The notes under the pieces were generated by a model. That model did no database searches, was not told the DNA's origin, and was given only the letters and a program-made list of their open reading frames with translations. Below are positions 1 to 10,574 of a stretch of DNA of 64,000 bases, piece by piece. The DNA lies in assembly GCA_033557465.1 (NCBI GenBank), contig CM066043.1:76538662-76602661 (forward strand), written 5' to 3'. Made by a program: the position numbers and the translations under genes. Position 1 is the stretch's first letter. Each line of letters starts with the position of its first letter. Origin of the DNA: Ichthyophis bannanicus (lineage: Eukaryota; Chordata; Amphibia; Gymnophiona; Ichthyophiidae).

Positions 1-1545
1 GTCAATGCCATTTGCAGTCCTGATGATACGGCAAGAACAGAAGGAAGGATCATGTGACTTACTTCTGTCTGACCAATGTATCTGGCTTCTCTGATAAAAA
101 TAAGAAATCCATTGAATACCACAGTCTGCCTTCAGCCATGAGACCAGTGCTGCATGACAGTATGCCAGTACTGAAGCCACCAGAGATATGGAGCCTAGAT
201 GAGGTAGACTGAATATGTTACAATACATAGACCAGCAGTGAGAAAGCAACATGGACCCGATTTTGAAAAGTTTATATCCAGTGTGCCTCATCTGATAACA
301 GTCAGAAAACAAAAGCCAAATTACTTGATTCAAGATTGTAAGGATAGAGTTTGCTGTCGCCAGGTACAAAAATTGCTCTTTTGGAACCGCCAGGAAGATA
401 TGAAAAAGGTCTACACTGACATTGATGGGTTGTTCATGGCTTTGGGTTGTGCGCGTAACCAACAATGGCGCCTTTTTATTGATTAGTCATTGTTAAGCCT
501 GAAAGCTGTCTTGTTACACAATGGCAATGCCCACCCTTCGATACCTATTGACTATTCAGTGCACATGAAAGGAACCTACAAAAACATGTACTGTATGTAT
601 TTCAACAACAGTTCCAACTACAACTAGAATATCTGTGGTGATCTAAAAGTAGTGGCACTGCTACTAGGAATGCAGCTCAGGTATACCAAATACTGTTTTA
701 TTTGCGAATGGGACTCCCATGCTAGTCTCACATTACATTAAAAAGAACCGGTCGCTATGTAAGTGTTTAGTTCCAGGATAGAAGAATGTGGCACATGAAC
801 TACTTGTCAATACAAGATAGATACTTTTGCCTGCTTCATATAAAACTTGGACAGATGAAAAAGCTTTGTTAAAGTGATGAACAAGAAAGATGAAGAATTT
901 CAATATTTGATACAGATGTTTCCAACAATGATGCCAAAATTAAGGAAGGCATTTTTGTGGGTCCACAAGTCAGACATGTCAATGACAAGCTGTTCAAAGA
1001 TCTGCTAGTGAGGCTGAAAGGGAAAAAAAACCCCACACAGAAGGCATTCAGGGATGTTGAGAATTTTCTTGGCAGTTACAGGGCACCAAACTATGTCCAG
1101 CTGGTTGACATGCTTCAACATTATAAAACTATGAAATGTCGCTGAAGATTCATTTTAAGCATTCACACTGACTTCTTCCCTGCTAATTTTGGTGCAGTCA
1201 GCGACGAACAAGGTGAACGGTTTCACCAGGACATTGTGATGATGGAAAAGCGGTATCAGGGCAAATGGAACCCATCAATGCTGACCGCTATTGCTGGACA
1301 CAGATGAGAAGCATCAGATGCCAAGTACAAAGGAAAATCAGGAGCAAAACATTTTTAGCTCAGGTGAACTTGTGCAATGTCCGCATCACTGTGCGATTAC
1401 ACAAGCTAAATTCAGTCAAAAATTTAAAATGTCATGTTTCTCCAAATCCTTACGTGATAAATACAAATTTCAGATCGACTCTGCATTTAGCTTGAAGCCA
1501 TCTGTCACCAAAAATGTTTTCAGGAAATAAAAGTTTTTGAACAAA
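1..1545 (+). pseudogene. Decayed copy of an unclassified DNA-transposon protein gene
   Basis: Scattered frames on the plus strand match, in order, the better copy at 45775-47562. Around 4-60 lies the segment just before the second Cys pair. At 105-185 is a stretch like its 'LPSAIRPMPHS' region. At 460-570 is 'QQWRLFID' followed after a stop by 'LLHNGNA'. At 950-1260 are the 'FVGP', 'NFLGSYRAPNY' and 'SDEQGERFHQD' blocks, then 'KRYQGKWN'. Stops and frameshifts break it many times, so it is an old dead copy, much older than the one at 45 kb. The 5' end lies outside the window. The 3' limit near 1545 is approximate, where LINE-like sequence takes over. The family is a widespread animal 'uncharacterized protein' group that I take to be a transposase; that function is inference. 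Confidence 0.7.
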
Positions 1546-1869
1546 TTTGTTTTGGTGCAACTGCATATGAGAGAGACAAATTCTTTACAACTGGACTCAT
1601 CGTTTTTTTGAAGAATGGGAACGCACTACATCTCAAACACATGACAATTTTTTTAAGGGCTTAATGCCAGTAGCTGAAAATGTATCAAGCAAGCATCGAG
1701 TGCATCCTATCAAAAATTCCACTTCATTTGGTAATCTGAAGTACAACCAATGTACACTAATTAAAGGAATATCATAATATAAACTCAAAATTATGAAGTG
1801 AATTCTTCTGGTAGTAACTATTCTATAATATTCAATGTGGGCACAATTAACAAATGCCTATCATAAAAT

Positions 1870-3640
1870 AGCAACTTGGATTGAAATATTGCTGTTTGAA
1901 TCTCTCCAGAAAAAGTTCCAGGACCAGATGACTTAACTGTTTAGTTTTACCAACAATTTATAGCTATTCTTGCTCCGAAACTATAGCTGCTATTTCAAAG
2001 TTTGATTGGGCAACCATTTGCTTCTTCAAATTTTGCTGAGGCTAAAGTTGTGCTGATTTGCTAATCCAGGTTGTGATGCAACTTTAATGGGCAACTATGG
2101 TCCCATCTTGCTCCTGAAAGTTGATTACAAGACATATTGGCAAAAATTCTGGTCCCAATGCTTAGCGGAGCAATACATTTGCTGGATGGAGATGAGCAAC
2201 TGGTTTCATAAAAAGCAGGTTTATAGGTGATAGCACCAGGACCTTTCATAATTTACTAGAACTCATGTCATGTGAGTAGTCCTCTTGTGGCATTATTGTT
2301 GGATGCTGAGAAAGCCTTTGACAGTGTCAACTGGCCATATTTGTTCCGGTTGTTAGAATGGTTTGGGTGTGGTTGGTGTGGCACCACCTTTGTAAAATGG
2401 GTCAAAGTGCTTTATACCTCTCCTAGATTGTGTTTTGCAGTGAATGGCATCTTATCTGATGCCATTTGCTTAGGCAAGGATATAGGCAGGGCTGCCCTCT
2501 TTCTCTGCTGCTGTTTGATCTTGCTCTGGAGCCTCTTCTGCTTAGTATTAAAAAAAGACAGACATTGAAAGTATAAAACCAGATGAGAGGAGCTGGAAGT
2601 TTGCTGCTTATGCAAATGACATCCTACAAATTATTTTTCTCTAATCCAGTGACATCCATAAGATGTCTTAAATGTGGTTGAACACTTTTCAGTGTTCTCT
2701 GGTTTCAAAGTTAATTGGGATAAAAGTGAGCTTCTTCCTCTGAATGATCTCGCCATGCAGGGGGATGTGGACTAGTTTCCTTTCCAATGAACTCCTCAAG
2801 GAATAAGATACACGGGTAAAAGTTTTTGTCCCTCCTCAGAGGAAACAATTAAATGCAATTATAATAATATACTTGCCGAGTTGAAGAGTGCATTATAACG
2901 TTGGACTCCACGGATATCATGGTGGGGGAAATTGGACACGATTAAAATGATGGTGCTTCCGAGCACAGTTTACAAATTGGGGATGTTGGGTTTTTGTAAA
3001 CCAAGTTTTTATGCTCAGTTGGATAGGAAGTTTTCTGTGGAAAGGCGTATAGCCTTGGCAAAACAAATTGCCAAAGAAAAAATGAGGTGTGGGTTTTCCA
3101 GATTTTAGAACCTATCATTCTGCCTTGCTGTTACGCTATGGGGCAGAATGGATTCTGGGAGATTCAAAATGGAGAAAGTGCTCGTCTCTTTTTCAGTTGT
3201 CCACTGTACCCATAATGAGTATCCCAGACTCTAAACTGGGTGTGCCACTTATTAGCAGTACTATTAACGCTGCAAAGGAAAAACAGATTCTTGTTGCACG
3301 ATTCTTGTTCAACAACTGTGGCTTCCTCTTTGGTACATTCAGCTAGTGCGGGTTAAAGGGTGAAAAATCCTTTGGAAAGGATGGGAGGGGCCATAATTAG
3401 CCAAGAGCTCCTGATTGCATCTTTTGGATCATCATTAGCTCAGGTTGCCAAGATGGGCTACAGATTTGGAGCCTGAGACAGGAATCTCCATGGTTGTAAG
3501 GGGCATGTCCTCTTTCTGATTTAAGGGATATATGTTGTAAAGCTAAAGCTAAAGGGAAGCTGATCTCGTATGTTACCAACATCTGCAATAGAGCAGACAC
3601 CTAGGAAGGAGCAGATAACATGAGGGGGGATCTAGCTAAG
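1870..3640 (+). pseudogene. LINE ORF2 reverse transcriptase, broken
   Basis: This holds the reverse transcriptase of an L1/Tx1-like LINE. A 'VPGPDDLT' block lies near 1915 (the usual APGPDG motif). 'LLLDAEKAFDSVNWPYLF' at 2290-2345 is the L1-clade RT motif with the first catalytic aspartate. A 'GIRYTG'-like block is near 2800, and 'GVGFPDFRTYHSALLLRYGAEWI' type sequence at 3085-3160 is typical of the region after the RT. Stops and frameshifts occur between all blocks and the FADD motif is not clear, so no functional protein is possible. The missing endonuclease end suggests 5' truncation or decay. Confidence 0.7.
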
Positions 3641-3749
3641 CTTGAATAGTCTAGAATTTGGCAGCTGAAATTTGATGCAAAAAGAAAAAAAATATGGAGG
3701 AGCAGTACAGTGTAGGGAGTGAGGTACTTCTATCCACAAAATAAGAGCG

Positions 3750-4351
3750 CGACCTGGGCTAGCAGGTAGTCAGAAGGATGCTTGGGTGTATAGGGAGAGG
3801 AATGGCCGCAGAAAAAAAAAAAAAAAAAAGGAGGTGATAATGCCTCTGTATAAGTCTCTGGTGCGACTTCATTTGGCGTATCGTGTGCAATTCTGGAGAC
3901 CGCACCTTCAAAAGGATATAAGCAGGATGGAGTCTGTGCAGAAGATGGCTACTGACATGGTTAGTGGTCTTCGTTATAAAACATATGAAAACTTAGAGGA
4001 AAGGCACGATAGGGGAGTTATGATATACACGTTTAAATACCTCCATGGCATAAATGCACAGGAGACTTTCCAATTGAAAGCAAGCTCTGCTGCAAGGAGA
4101 CAGACATAGGATGAGGGTGAAAGGGGCTAGACTCAGGAATAAGCAGTGGAAATATTTCTTTATGGAAAGAGTGATAGAAGCATGGAAGAGTCTCCCAGTG
4201 AAGGTGGTAGAGGCTAGTCTGAATTAAAAAAAAAAAAACATAGGATAAACACTGAGGATCTCAAAAGAAAAAAAGGGAACAATTGCAGTTGATAAGGAAG
4301 GGCAGACTAGAAGGGCCATGTGATCTTTCTGCCATCATATTTCTATTACTA
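3750..4351 (+). mobile_element. CR1 LINE 3' end, 5'-truncated, inserted in the L1/Tx1-like LINE
   Basis: The reading frame at 3786-4109 carries the CR1 ORF2 C-terminus: 'IMPLYKSLVR' followed by 'VQFWRPHLQKDI' and 'SVQKMATDMVSGLRYKTYE', then a premature stop. A further stretch at 4110-4250 matches the last CR1 codons ('RNKQWKYFFMERVIEAWKSLP' in frame). The tail 'GGCAGACTAGAAGGGCCATG' and what follows is the usual CR1 3' UTR. An A18 run at 3809-3829 lies inside the coding part. The LINE around it continues on both sides, so this is a nested insertion. Boundaries are good to about 10-20 bases. Confidence 0.8.
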
Positions 4352-4829
4352 TAAGCTGCTAGTGAGTTCTAGTGGTCCATCTCTGATGGGCTTCTACAGG
4401 ACATGGGAATTTGATCTGGTATCCCTCAGGATAAAATAAACTGGAGTATCTTTTGGGATTGCACTGAGACCCACCATGTCAAGCAGTCTAACACAACTGC
4501 TATATTTTATGGTTCATCGGGCAATCTGGACACCCCTATGTACAGGGCTGGTCTTAGAGAGTCTAATTTGTGCTGGCACTGCTTGGCTGTGGTTGGTATG
4601 CCAATGCATGCGTTATTTGACTGTCCCTTTATTAAGCCCTTTTGGGAGGGGGTCTGGGGTTTTATTTGTAAGTTTTAAAACTGGAGTCTGCACTGTCATT
4701 GCAAGTAATCCTGTATAGGTCTTTAGGCATGCAGGTGTATTAACCAAATATGGTAAGATACTTTGATGTCATGATATCAATTGCTATGCAGCACATTTTG
4801 TATAAATGGAAAGATGCATCTTTGTGAAA
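4352..4829 (+). pseudogene. C-terminal part of the split L1/Tx1-like ORF2
   Basis: After the CR1 insertion the older LINE resumes. In shifting frames it gives 'LLYFMVHRAIWTPL', then a 'CWHC......H.LFDCPFIKPFW' pattern at about 4575-4650. This Cys/His cluster plus 'FW' is typical of the C-terminus of L1/Tx1 ORF2 proteins. It ends abruptly at 4829 where DIRS element D1 begins, and continues at 7885. Confidence 0.65.
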
Positions 4830-4843
4830 AATCATAATTACAC

Positions 4844-4854
4844 TTACCTGGTAA
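4844..4854. promoter_or_regulatory. Terminal palindrome TTACCTGGTAA of D1, possible recombinase site
   Basis: This 11-bp perfect palindrome sits 14 bases inside the left end of D1, and its complement recurs in the internal complementary region at 5261-5271. Related palindromes lie at the same place in D2, D4, D5 and others. On the minus strand it also reads CAGGTAAGT, a consensus 5' splice site. Either role is inference. Confidence 0.45.
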
Positions 4855-5229
4855 TTGTAGTTCCTTGAGTGACGACAGTGCAGTCCTCTACGTCTGGGTT
4901 GTCAATCTCCTCCTGCAGCTTGGAGACTGGTATGTCAAAACTGATGACATCACTGGATATAGCCTGCTGCACTCCGCCTTCCATCCCAGTGTGAAACTAT
5001 TAACAAAGCAGACTCATAGGAGCAACAAATAAGTAGCCAACTACAAAGCAATGCAAAAACTAAATACCGAAACCACCACCCCCTCCAAGCAGGCTTTCAT
5101 ACTCTTTGCCTTGCCATAGAGAAAGTGAACACTTCAAAACAAGAGAAAGGAAAAACAGATCTCACCTGTAACTGTCTCCTGTCCCGTACTCTGGCTGGAA
5201 CCTCCTAGAAATCTCCGGGCGGGAATGAG

Positions 5230-5323
5230 GACTGCACTGTCGTCACTCAAGGAACTACAATTACCAGGTAAGTGTAATTATGATTTCCTTATCGTTCCTC
5301 CAGTGCAGTCCTCTACGTCTGGG
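5230..5323. repeat. D1 internal complementary region (ICR)
   Basis: The left half (5230-5277) is the reverse complement of the outer left end and the right half (5278-5323) that of the outer right end. This is the DIRS signature thought to template circle closure during reverse transcription. It lies just 3' of the YR stop in gene sense. Confidence 0.85.
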
Positions 5324-5340
5324 ATGTACCAGAGCAGTAA

Positions 5341-6402
5341 TTAGTGGGAGGGACCCTTCCAGCCAGCAGACAAAACTGCCGACCCGAAACGAGCATCGGC
5401 TACCGCTGCGACGTCAAGTCTGTAATGCTTGCTAAAAGTATGTAACGACGACCATGTCGCCGCTCTACAAATGTCACCCGGCGGAACCAACTCGTGTTCC
5501 GCCCAGGAACACACCTGCGCTCTTGTGGAATGGGCCCGTAAGCCGACAGGAACCACTCGACCCTGAAGCAAATAAGCGGAGGCAATTGCTTCCCTCACCC
5601 ACCGAGCGATGGAAGCCTTCGCCGCTGCCTCCCCTTTGCGTACTCCGCCGAACAGTACAAACAACCGATCCGACTTACGGAAGGACTCAGTAATCCGTAA
5701 ATATTGATGTAAGACCCGCCGAACATCCAAAAGATGAAGATTGCGATCCGCACCGCCGCTCTCCAGCGTGCCAAGAACGGGCAAACAAACCGCCTGATTC
5801 AAATGAAAGGGGGAAACTACCTTCGGTAAAAAGGACAGCACTGGGCGGAGAATCACCTTCTCCCGCGAAAAAGATAAGAAGGGCTCCCGGCACGATAACG
5901 CCTGTAACTCGGAAATCCTTCTAGCCGAACAAAAGGCCACGAGAAACACCGTCTTCAACGTCAGATCTTTAAGAGATGCCCGGCGCAAAGGCTCAAAGGG
6001 AGACTTAACCAAAGCCGCGAGGACGAGATTGAGGTCCCACGGCGGAATGTACACCCTACGAGCTGGCCGCAACCTAGTGACCGCTTTCAAGAAACGAACT
6101 ATATCCGGATGCGTCCCTAAAGGCACCCCATGGACCTTACCCCTATAGCAGGCCAGAGCCGCCAACTGTACGCGCAAGGAACTGGCGGCCAGACCCTTAT
6201 CAAAACCATCCTGCAAAAACTCCAATACCACCGTAATGGACAAAGTGAGAGCTCGGACCCGACGACGAGAACACCAATCCTCAAAGATACGCCACACGCG
6301 GACATACGCCAACGATGTCGCATGCTTCCGCGCCTTAAGCAAGGTTGCCACAACCGCTGACGTATAGCCTTTCTTTCTCAGTTTAGCCCTCTCAAGGGCC
6401 AT
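5341..6402 (-). CDS. DIRS tyrosine recombinase (YR) of D1, open frame
   Basis: A 353-residue open frame encodes a lambda-integrase-type tyrosine recombinase, the enzyme that inserts the circular DIRS DNA. Catalytic residues can be placed: the first Arg in 'SARRISEL' (about 161-162), the H291-x-x-R294 box in 'RAHSTRAQ', W317 in 'RAATWSSL', and the nucleophile Y327 in 'KHYRLD'. The N-terminal SAM-like core-binding part spans about 1-110. Length and motifs agree with the intact YR of D5 (351 residues). It overlaps the upstream RT-RNase H frame by 25 bp. The start is taken from the homologous 'LAYGMAIERARL' region of the other copies and is not certain. It could still encode a working recombinase although its own element lacks gag and RT. 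Confidence 0.88.
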   Translation of the reverse strand: MALERAKLRKKGYTSAVVATLLKARKHATSLAYVRVWRIFEDWCSRRRVRALTLSITVVLEFLQDGFDKGLAASSLRVQLAALACYRGKVHGVPLGTHPDIVRFLKAVTRLRPARRVYIPPWDLNLVLAALVKSPFEPLRRASLKDLTLKTVFLVAFCSARRISELQALSCREPFLSFSREKVILRPVLSFLPKVVSPFHLNQAVCLPVLGTLESGGADRNLHLLDVRRVLHQYLRITESFRKSDRLFVLFGGVRKGEAAAKASIARWVREAIASAYLLQGRVVPVGLRAHSTRAQVCSWAEHELVPPGDICRAATWSSLHTFSKHYRLDVAAVADARFGSAVLSAGWKGPSH

Positions 6403-7625
6403 ACCGTAAGCGAGAATCTATCCACTTGCGGCATGAACAGCGGTCCCTGTCGTAACAGATCCGCCCGCTGCGGTAGCCGCCAGGGTACGCCCTCCAACAG
6501 GCGCACCAGATCTGCATACCAAGGCCGCCTCGGCCAGTCGGGCGCTACCAACAGGACCGTCCCCTGGTGCGCCCCAATCTTTTGTACCACTCTGCCGATC
6601 AACGCCCATGGGGGAAAAACATACAGAAGACCTGGCGGCCACGGGCGCAGCAACGCGTCTATGTCCTCGGACATCCGCTCGCGCCTCCTGCTGAAGAATA
6701 TGGCGACTTTTGCTGACCGAAAGGTTGCCATGAGATCCATCACCGGTGGACCCCAACGCTCGACTATTTGCACGAAGACGTCGGGATGCAGCTCCCATTC
6801 CCCTGCATCCACGTGCACCCTGCTGAGAAAGTCCGCGGTGACATTGTCCTTCCCAGCTATGTGCGCTGCCGAGATCGCTGGCAACCGAAGTTCGACCCAA
6901 GTAAACAACGCGTCTGCCTCTGCCTCCAGGGCGGCACTTCCCGTGCCGCCCTGCCGGTTGATGTACGCCACTGTCGCTGAGTTGTCGGATAGCACCCTTA
7001 CGGGCCTGCCGCGGAGTAGGACTTCGAACGTCTGCAGTGCCAGGAACACCGCTCTCAGCTCCAGACGGTTGATCGACCATGAAACTTCCAGCGGAGACCA
7101 AAGCCCCTGCGCAAACTGACCTTCGCAATGAGATCCCCAGCCCGCTAGACTGGCGTCCGTCAACAACGGTACCCATACCGGCTGCTCCAGTGGCATGCCC
7201 GCCGCTAGTGACGGCCTGAGCAACCACCACCGAAGGGATCGCCGGGCTGCGAGCGGACAAGGGAGCCGCTTGCTCAAGGAATCGGACTGATGTGACCACC
7301 GACGAAGCAGAGCTCGTTGCAGAGGCCGCATATGGACCTTGGCCCAAGGCACCGCCTCCAACGTGGCCGCCATTGTGCCCAGGATTCTGAGATAGTCCCA
7401 CGCTGACGGCGCAGCCACCGACCGAAACTGTCGAACTAAGTGTTGCAACCCCTCGGCCCGTTTGTGTGGCAGAAACACTTGCCCTCTCTTGGTGTCGAAG
7501 CGAACCCCGAGGTATTCGAGGACCTGGGTTGGTTTCAACTGACTTTTTGCCGGGTTGACTACCCAACCGTGGCTCTGCAAAAAAGTCACTACCCTGTCGG
7601 TAACCCGAAGACTCTCTTCCCCCAA
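6378..7625 (-). pseudogene. D1 polyprotein remnant: RT C-terminus, RNase H and methyltransferase-like tail
   Basis: The 415-residue frame starts after the RT catalytic core: 'WVVNPAKSQLKPTQVLEYLG' is the end of the RT fingers/palm region. RNase H is complete, with D157 (LLTDASLAGWG), E189 (INRLELRAV), D214 (LSDNSATV) and D265 (NVTADFLSR). After it comes the 'VMDLMATFRSAK' and 'YVFPPWALIG' segment (about 296-344), which in DIRS elements is described as a Dam-like N6-adenine methyltransferase domain. The start and the RT motifs A-C are gone through the internal deletion, so reverse transcriptase activity is impossible. A shadow frame of similar length in another phase is not a gene. Confidence 0.8.
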
Positions 7626-7884
7626 CTAATAATAATAATGATGTTAATAATGTTAACTCTAGCTACACTACACCCACAGCTCCTTATCCATTCTTCCAGA
7701 GAGCCCTGCTACAAGGCTCGTCAAGTCCTCCTGCTGCGTGGAGACTGGTAACACTGGGATGGAAGGCGGAGTGCAGCAGGCTATATCCAGTGATGTCATC
7801 AGTTTTGACATACCAGTCTCCAAGCTGCAGGAGGAGATTGACAACCCAGACGTAGAGGACTGCACTGGAGGAACGATAAGGAAT
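7626..7884. repeat. D1 deletion scar and right inverted terminal repeat
   Basis: From 7626 to 7735 there is an AT-rich stretch with (TAA)n and AATGTTAA motifs where gag and the RT start should be. 7751-7867 is the right inverted repeat, matching 4876-4992 on the opposite strand. The outer 17 bases match only the ICR, as expected for DIRS ends. Confidence 0.75.
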
Positions 7885-8133
7885 GTTGCCTTTTGGCGGC
7901 ATGCTATTTGTGTGACGCGAAAACTGGAAAGTGCACTTGTGTCCTGTAATTGACTTCATAAGATAGCCAGATTCTCTCTAATTTACTCTCCCTTACTCCG
8001 AATTAATTTTCTCTGGTACAGTTTGTTTTTCTGTTTTGTTGCAGGATTTTAAGAAATATTTGTAGTTACACCAATTGTGTTAAAACATTAAAATAAACTT
8101 GAAAAAGAAAGAGAAAAATAAGTTAGCCAAAAG
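7885..8133 (+). other. 3' end of the split L1/Tx1-like LINE
   Basis: The last ORF2 codons, a 3' UTR of about 170 bases and an A-rich tail with AAAATAAAC near 8089-8097 continue the LINE interrupted at 4829. No gene is present. Confidence 0.6.
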
Positions 8134-8430
8134 CATTATAGTCCTCTCTGCAACCATCTAGATAAAGCACACTTACCTGTAACAGGTGATCTCTGGGAAC
8201 AGCAGGAATTAGTCTTCACATATGGGTACGTCGGTACCGACGGAGCCTGCACGGGAATGCTGCCCAGCTTTCAATCAGAAAGCTTTTGGCAGCATCCCTC
8301 GCGCCTGCGCAGTGAATTCCCGCCTTCTCCACAGCCTCTCTTCAGTTGAGTTTCAGAGCTGAGACAAAGGCGAGGAGGGAAAAGGAAAAAATAAAAAAGA
8401 TGCAACTCCTAGGGGAGGTGGGAGGGTTGT

Positions 8431-8525
8431 GAAGACTAATTCCTGCTGTTCCCAGAGATCACCTGTTACAGGTAAGTAACTGTGCTATCTCCAGGAACAA
8501 GCAGGAATGAGTCTTCACATATGGG
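8431..8525. repeat. D2 internal complementary region
   Basis: It joins the complement of the left end (GAAGACTAATTCCTGCTG..CAGGTAAGT) to that of the right end (CTATCTCCAGGAACAAGCAG..). It contains the near-palindrome ACCTGTTACAGGT at 8461-8473. Confidence 0.82.
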
Positions 8526-10574
8526 GACTCCCTAGCTGGAGATGCCAGGGGGAGATCCCATAAAAATGCAAGTGCCTGGATCAGGGGTGCATTTTGTCTC
8601 CAGGAATCCCCGGCATCCAATGTGGGATGGAGGGTAGGAGTTGATAATAAAGGAGCTGCAAGGAAAGAAACAGCATAGTCAAGGACTAGAAGGTTCTACA
8701 GAGTACAGGAGTCCTTGGTAGATATGATAAGTAGCATTAAACAAATTTAATGTACACTTAAAATATGCAGCTTACCTACTGTATTGTAGGAAGTAGAAAG
8801 CATGATGGAGTCTACTGGATAAGCAGTGGCGGAATCTTCAAGGTGACCTCTCAGAGTGAGGATGAAGGTTCAGACCTGGAGGTAGTAGATGATCCAGGTG
8901 TTAACTGGGTAGGAGTAGACGTCTGGTCTTCAATGGAAAGCTTTATGGGAAAAGCTGAAAAGTCCTTTAGGCATCATGAACATTGAGGACTAAAGGAAGA
9001 AGACTGACAGAGTTGAAGAACTAGCCCAGTCCTGGCAGGAGAGGGGGAATGGAAAACCCCTATTCCTACGGAAAACAGTTGTGTACTCTAAGATAAAGAT
9101 GTACACTGTTTTTCCTAGCTGGCGAGAGATAGGAAAAATATTGAAGCTGGATGCTTCAAGGACATAAAGAAAAAATGGAAGATGTTAGCACCAAAGTGGT
9201 TGTTGGTGCTGAACAGTTCCTGTATCATAATTTGGTATGGGACGTAGGGCAACAGACTGTCTAAAACCTCTAAGAGGTAAATCATGTAGTATAGACAGTA
9301 AGGGTGATAGTGAATACGATTGACCAACCCTTAAGAAGCCCCCCATCAAACACATATATATGGGGATATATGTATATATTCCAGCCACATATATATATGT
9401 CCAGATGTGTATATTAGGATATGGGTGGTGAAATATATCAAATATATAGATATATCTAGGTATATCATCTCTATATATATGTAAATTTGTGGGGCATGGT
9501 TTAGCACCACCAGAGTAAGAATATAAGTATGTAGACATATATGGAGATGCTACATACAAGACAAGAGATTGAGATACATGTCTACCACCCAGCCCCATAA
9601 TTGTACATGGGGAATATAAAAGAAAAAGATTCTGCGTTCTACAAGAGGGTGAGCCCACTTGGGATATGTATAGAGAATCTATTTTCACGGATTGAGGGAT
9701 GCAGGAAGACAATCCAACCAGTTATCCATGATGTTCGCGTGAGAATAGATGAAGATAGGAATCTGTAAGGAACAAGGCGGGAGTTCCACAGAACACTGAC
9801 ATGGTGGATGTCTTGGATCTTCACGCAGAAGAACTGATATTACGTGTTAACACCCCAATCTAAAGGGGGGTGCGGAGAACCCTTTCAGGTATAGGAAGGG
9901 TTTATAAGTTTTTCTCTAATAATAGAGGAACTTCAGAGACAAGTTCAATGCTCTGTAGCAAGGCCCCCATAGTAGAAAGCTTCTCTGAAGACTGCAGAGA
10001 GCATTGTGCAGGAGAGTTATGAGATAAACTGACTGAAAGTCAGGTATGTTGTCATATCCTAGGAAAGGAGATGGGTAGAATAATGTGAGAAAGTCTAAAC
10101 AAGGAGGAGGATCCAAGACAGCTTGGAATCACTACTGAGGGTAGACAAAATTTTGAACAAGGGACTGGAACTTGGACAAAGTTTCAGTAATAGAATTACT
10201 GTAACTCCTGCAGGCAGAGCTGTTGACGGAAACAGCAAAGAGATTGTCCTGTGCTGAATAAGAAAAACAGACAAGAAAAAAGAGGGGATATCTTCTATTC
10301 TTGTCTGGGGAATGAGCTTGCCAGAGAAGTAGTTCCGTATGGTAGTCCTCAAGTAGTTGGAGGGTGACGTACCCATGGGGTAAGTCAACTGAAGGAAAAA
10401 ATGTTCATTTGGGATAGAAACTATCAGGTGATAGTTGCAACTGCTCCTCTAGAGAGTAAGAAGAGGAGAAGTGTGTAGTACCTGAACAAAATAATTTTTT
10501 TTTTTTTGACAGTTTAGTACACTGAAAAAACTTCTAAGATGTAGAAGGAAAGTGTAAGTTACAATTCCCGGTCC
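8526..10574. other. D2 interior without recognisable RT or YR
   Basis: The first 110 bases still match the region downstream of YR in D5 (CTCCCTAGCT, then GGAGGGTAGGAGTTG). After that no YR or RT motif was found in any frame. There is a TATATA-rich tract at 9345-9485 and a T15 run at 10494-10508. The reading frames here are short and low in recognisable content. It may be a replaced or heavily decayed segment. Confidence 0.5.
9345..9485. repeat. AT-rich TATATA/ATATGT simple sequence
   Basis: It is a degenerate alternation of TATATA, CATATATA and GATATAT units over about 140 bases, inside D2. It is the only long tract of this kind in the window. Confidence 0.75.

Larger units (their letters stand above)
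4830..7884 (-). mobile_element. DIRS retrotransposon D1, internally deleted (no gag, no RT N-terminus)
   Basis: The element has inverted terminal repeats: 4876-4992 pairs with 7751-7867 almost perfectly. An internal complementary region at 5230-5323 joins the complements of both outer ends. In that region the two ends abut as ..GATAAGG-AA-ATCATAATTA.., so the ends can be placed at an AAT trinucleotide on each side (4830-4832 and 7882-7884). Genes read on the minus strand: RT C-terminus with RNase H, then YR. Gag and most of the RT are missing between 7625 and 7735, where there is only TAATAATAATAATG-like simple sequence. It interrupts the LINE that spans 1546-8133. Confidence 0.88.
1546..8133 (+). 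mobile_element. Decayed L1/Tx1-like LINE, split by a CR1 fragment and by DIRS element D1
   Basis: LINE ORF2 pieces occur in order on the plus strand at about 1870-3600, 4352-4829 and 7885-7955. An A-rich 3' tail with an AATAAA-like signal ends near 8133. The sequence resumes on the far side of both insertions: 4829 ends with the last ORF2 codons and 7885 continues with a typical L1-type C-terminal stretch ('TRKLESALV'). It is therefore one insertion later broken by CR1 (3750-4351) and D1 (4830-7884). The 5' boundary against the dead transposon is approximate and no target-site duplication was found. Many stops show it is inactive. Confidence 0.7.

Noticed and set aside
6418..7566. 382-residue open frame overlapping the D1 RNase H region in another phase
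   Set aside because: It is a GC-rich shadow of the true frame; RNase H and other motifs lie in the 6378-7625 frame.
9185..9712. 175-residue open frame through the TATATA tract in D2
   Set aside because: Tyr/Ile/His-rich composition follows from the AT simple sequence; no homology is apparent.
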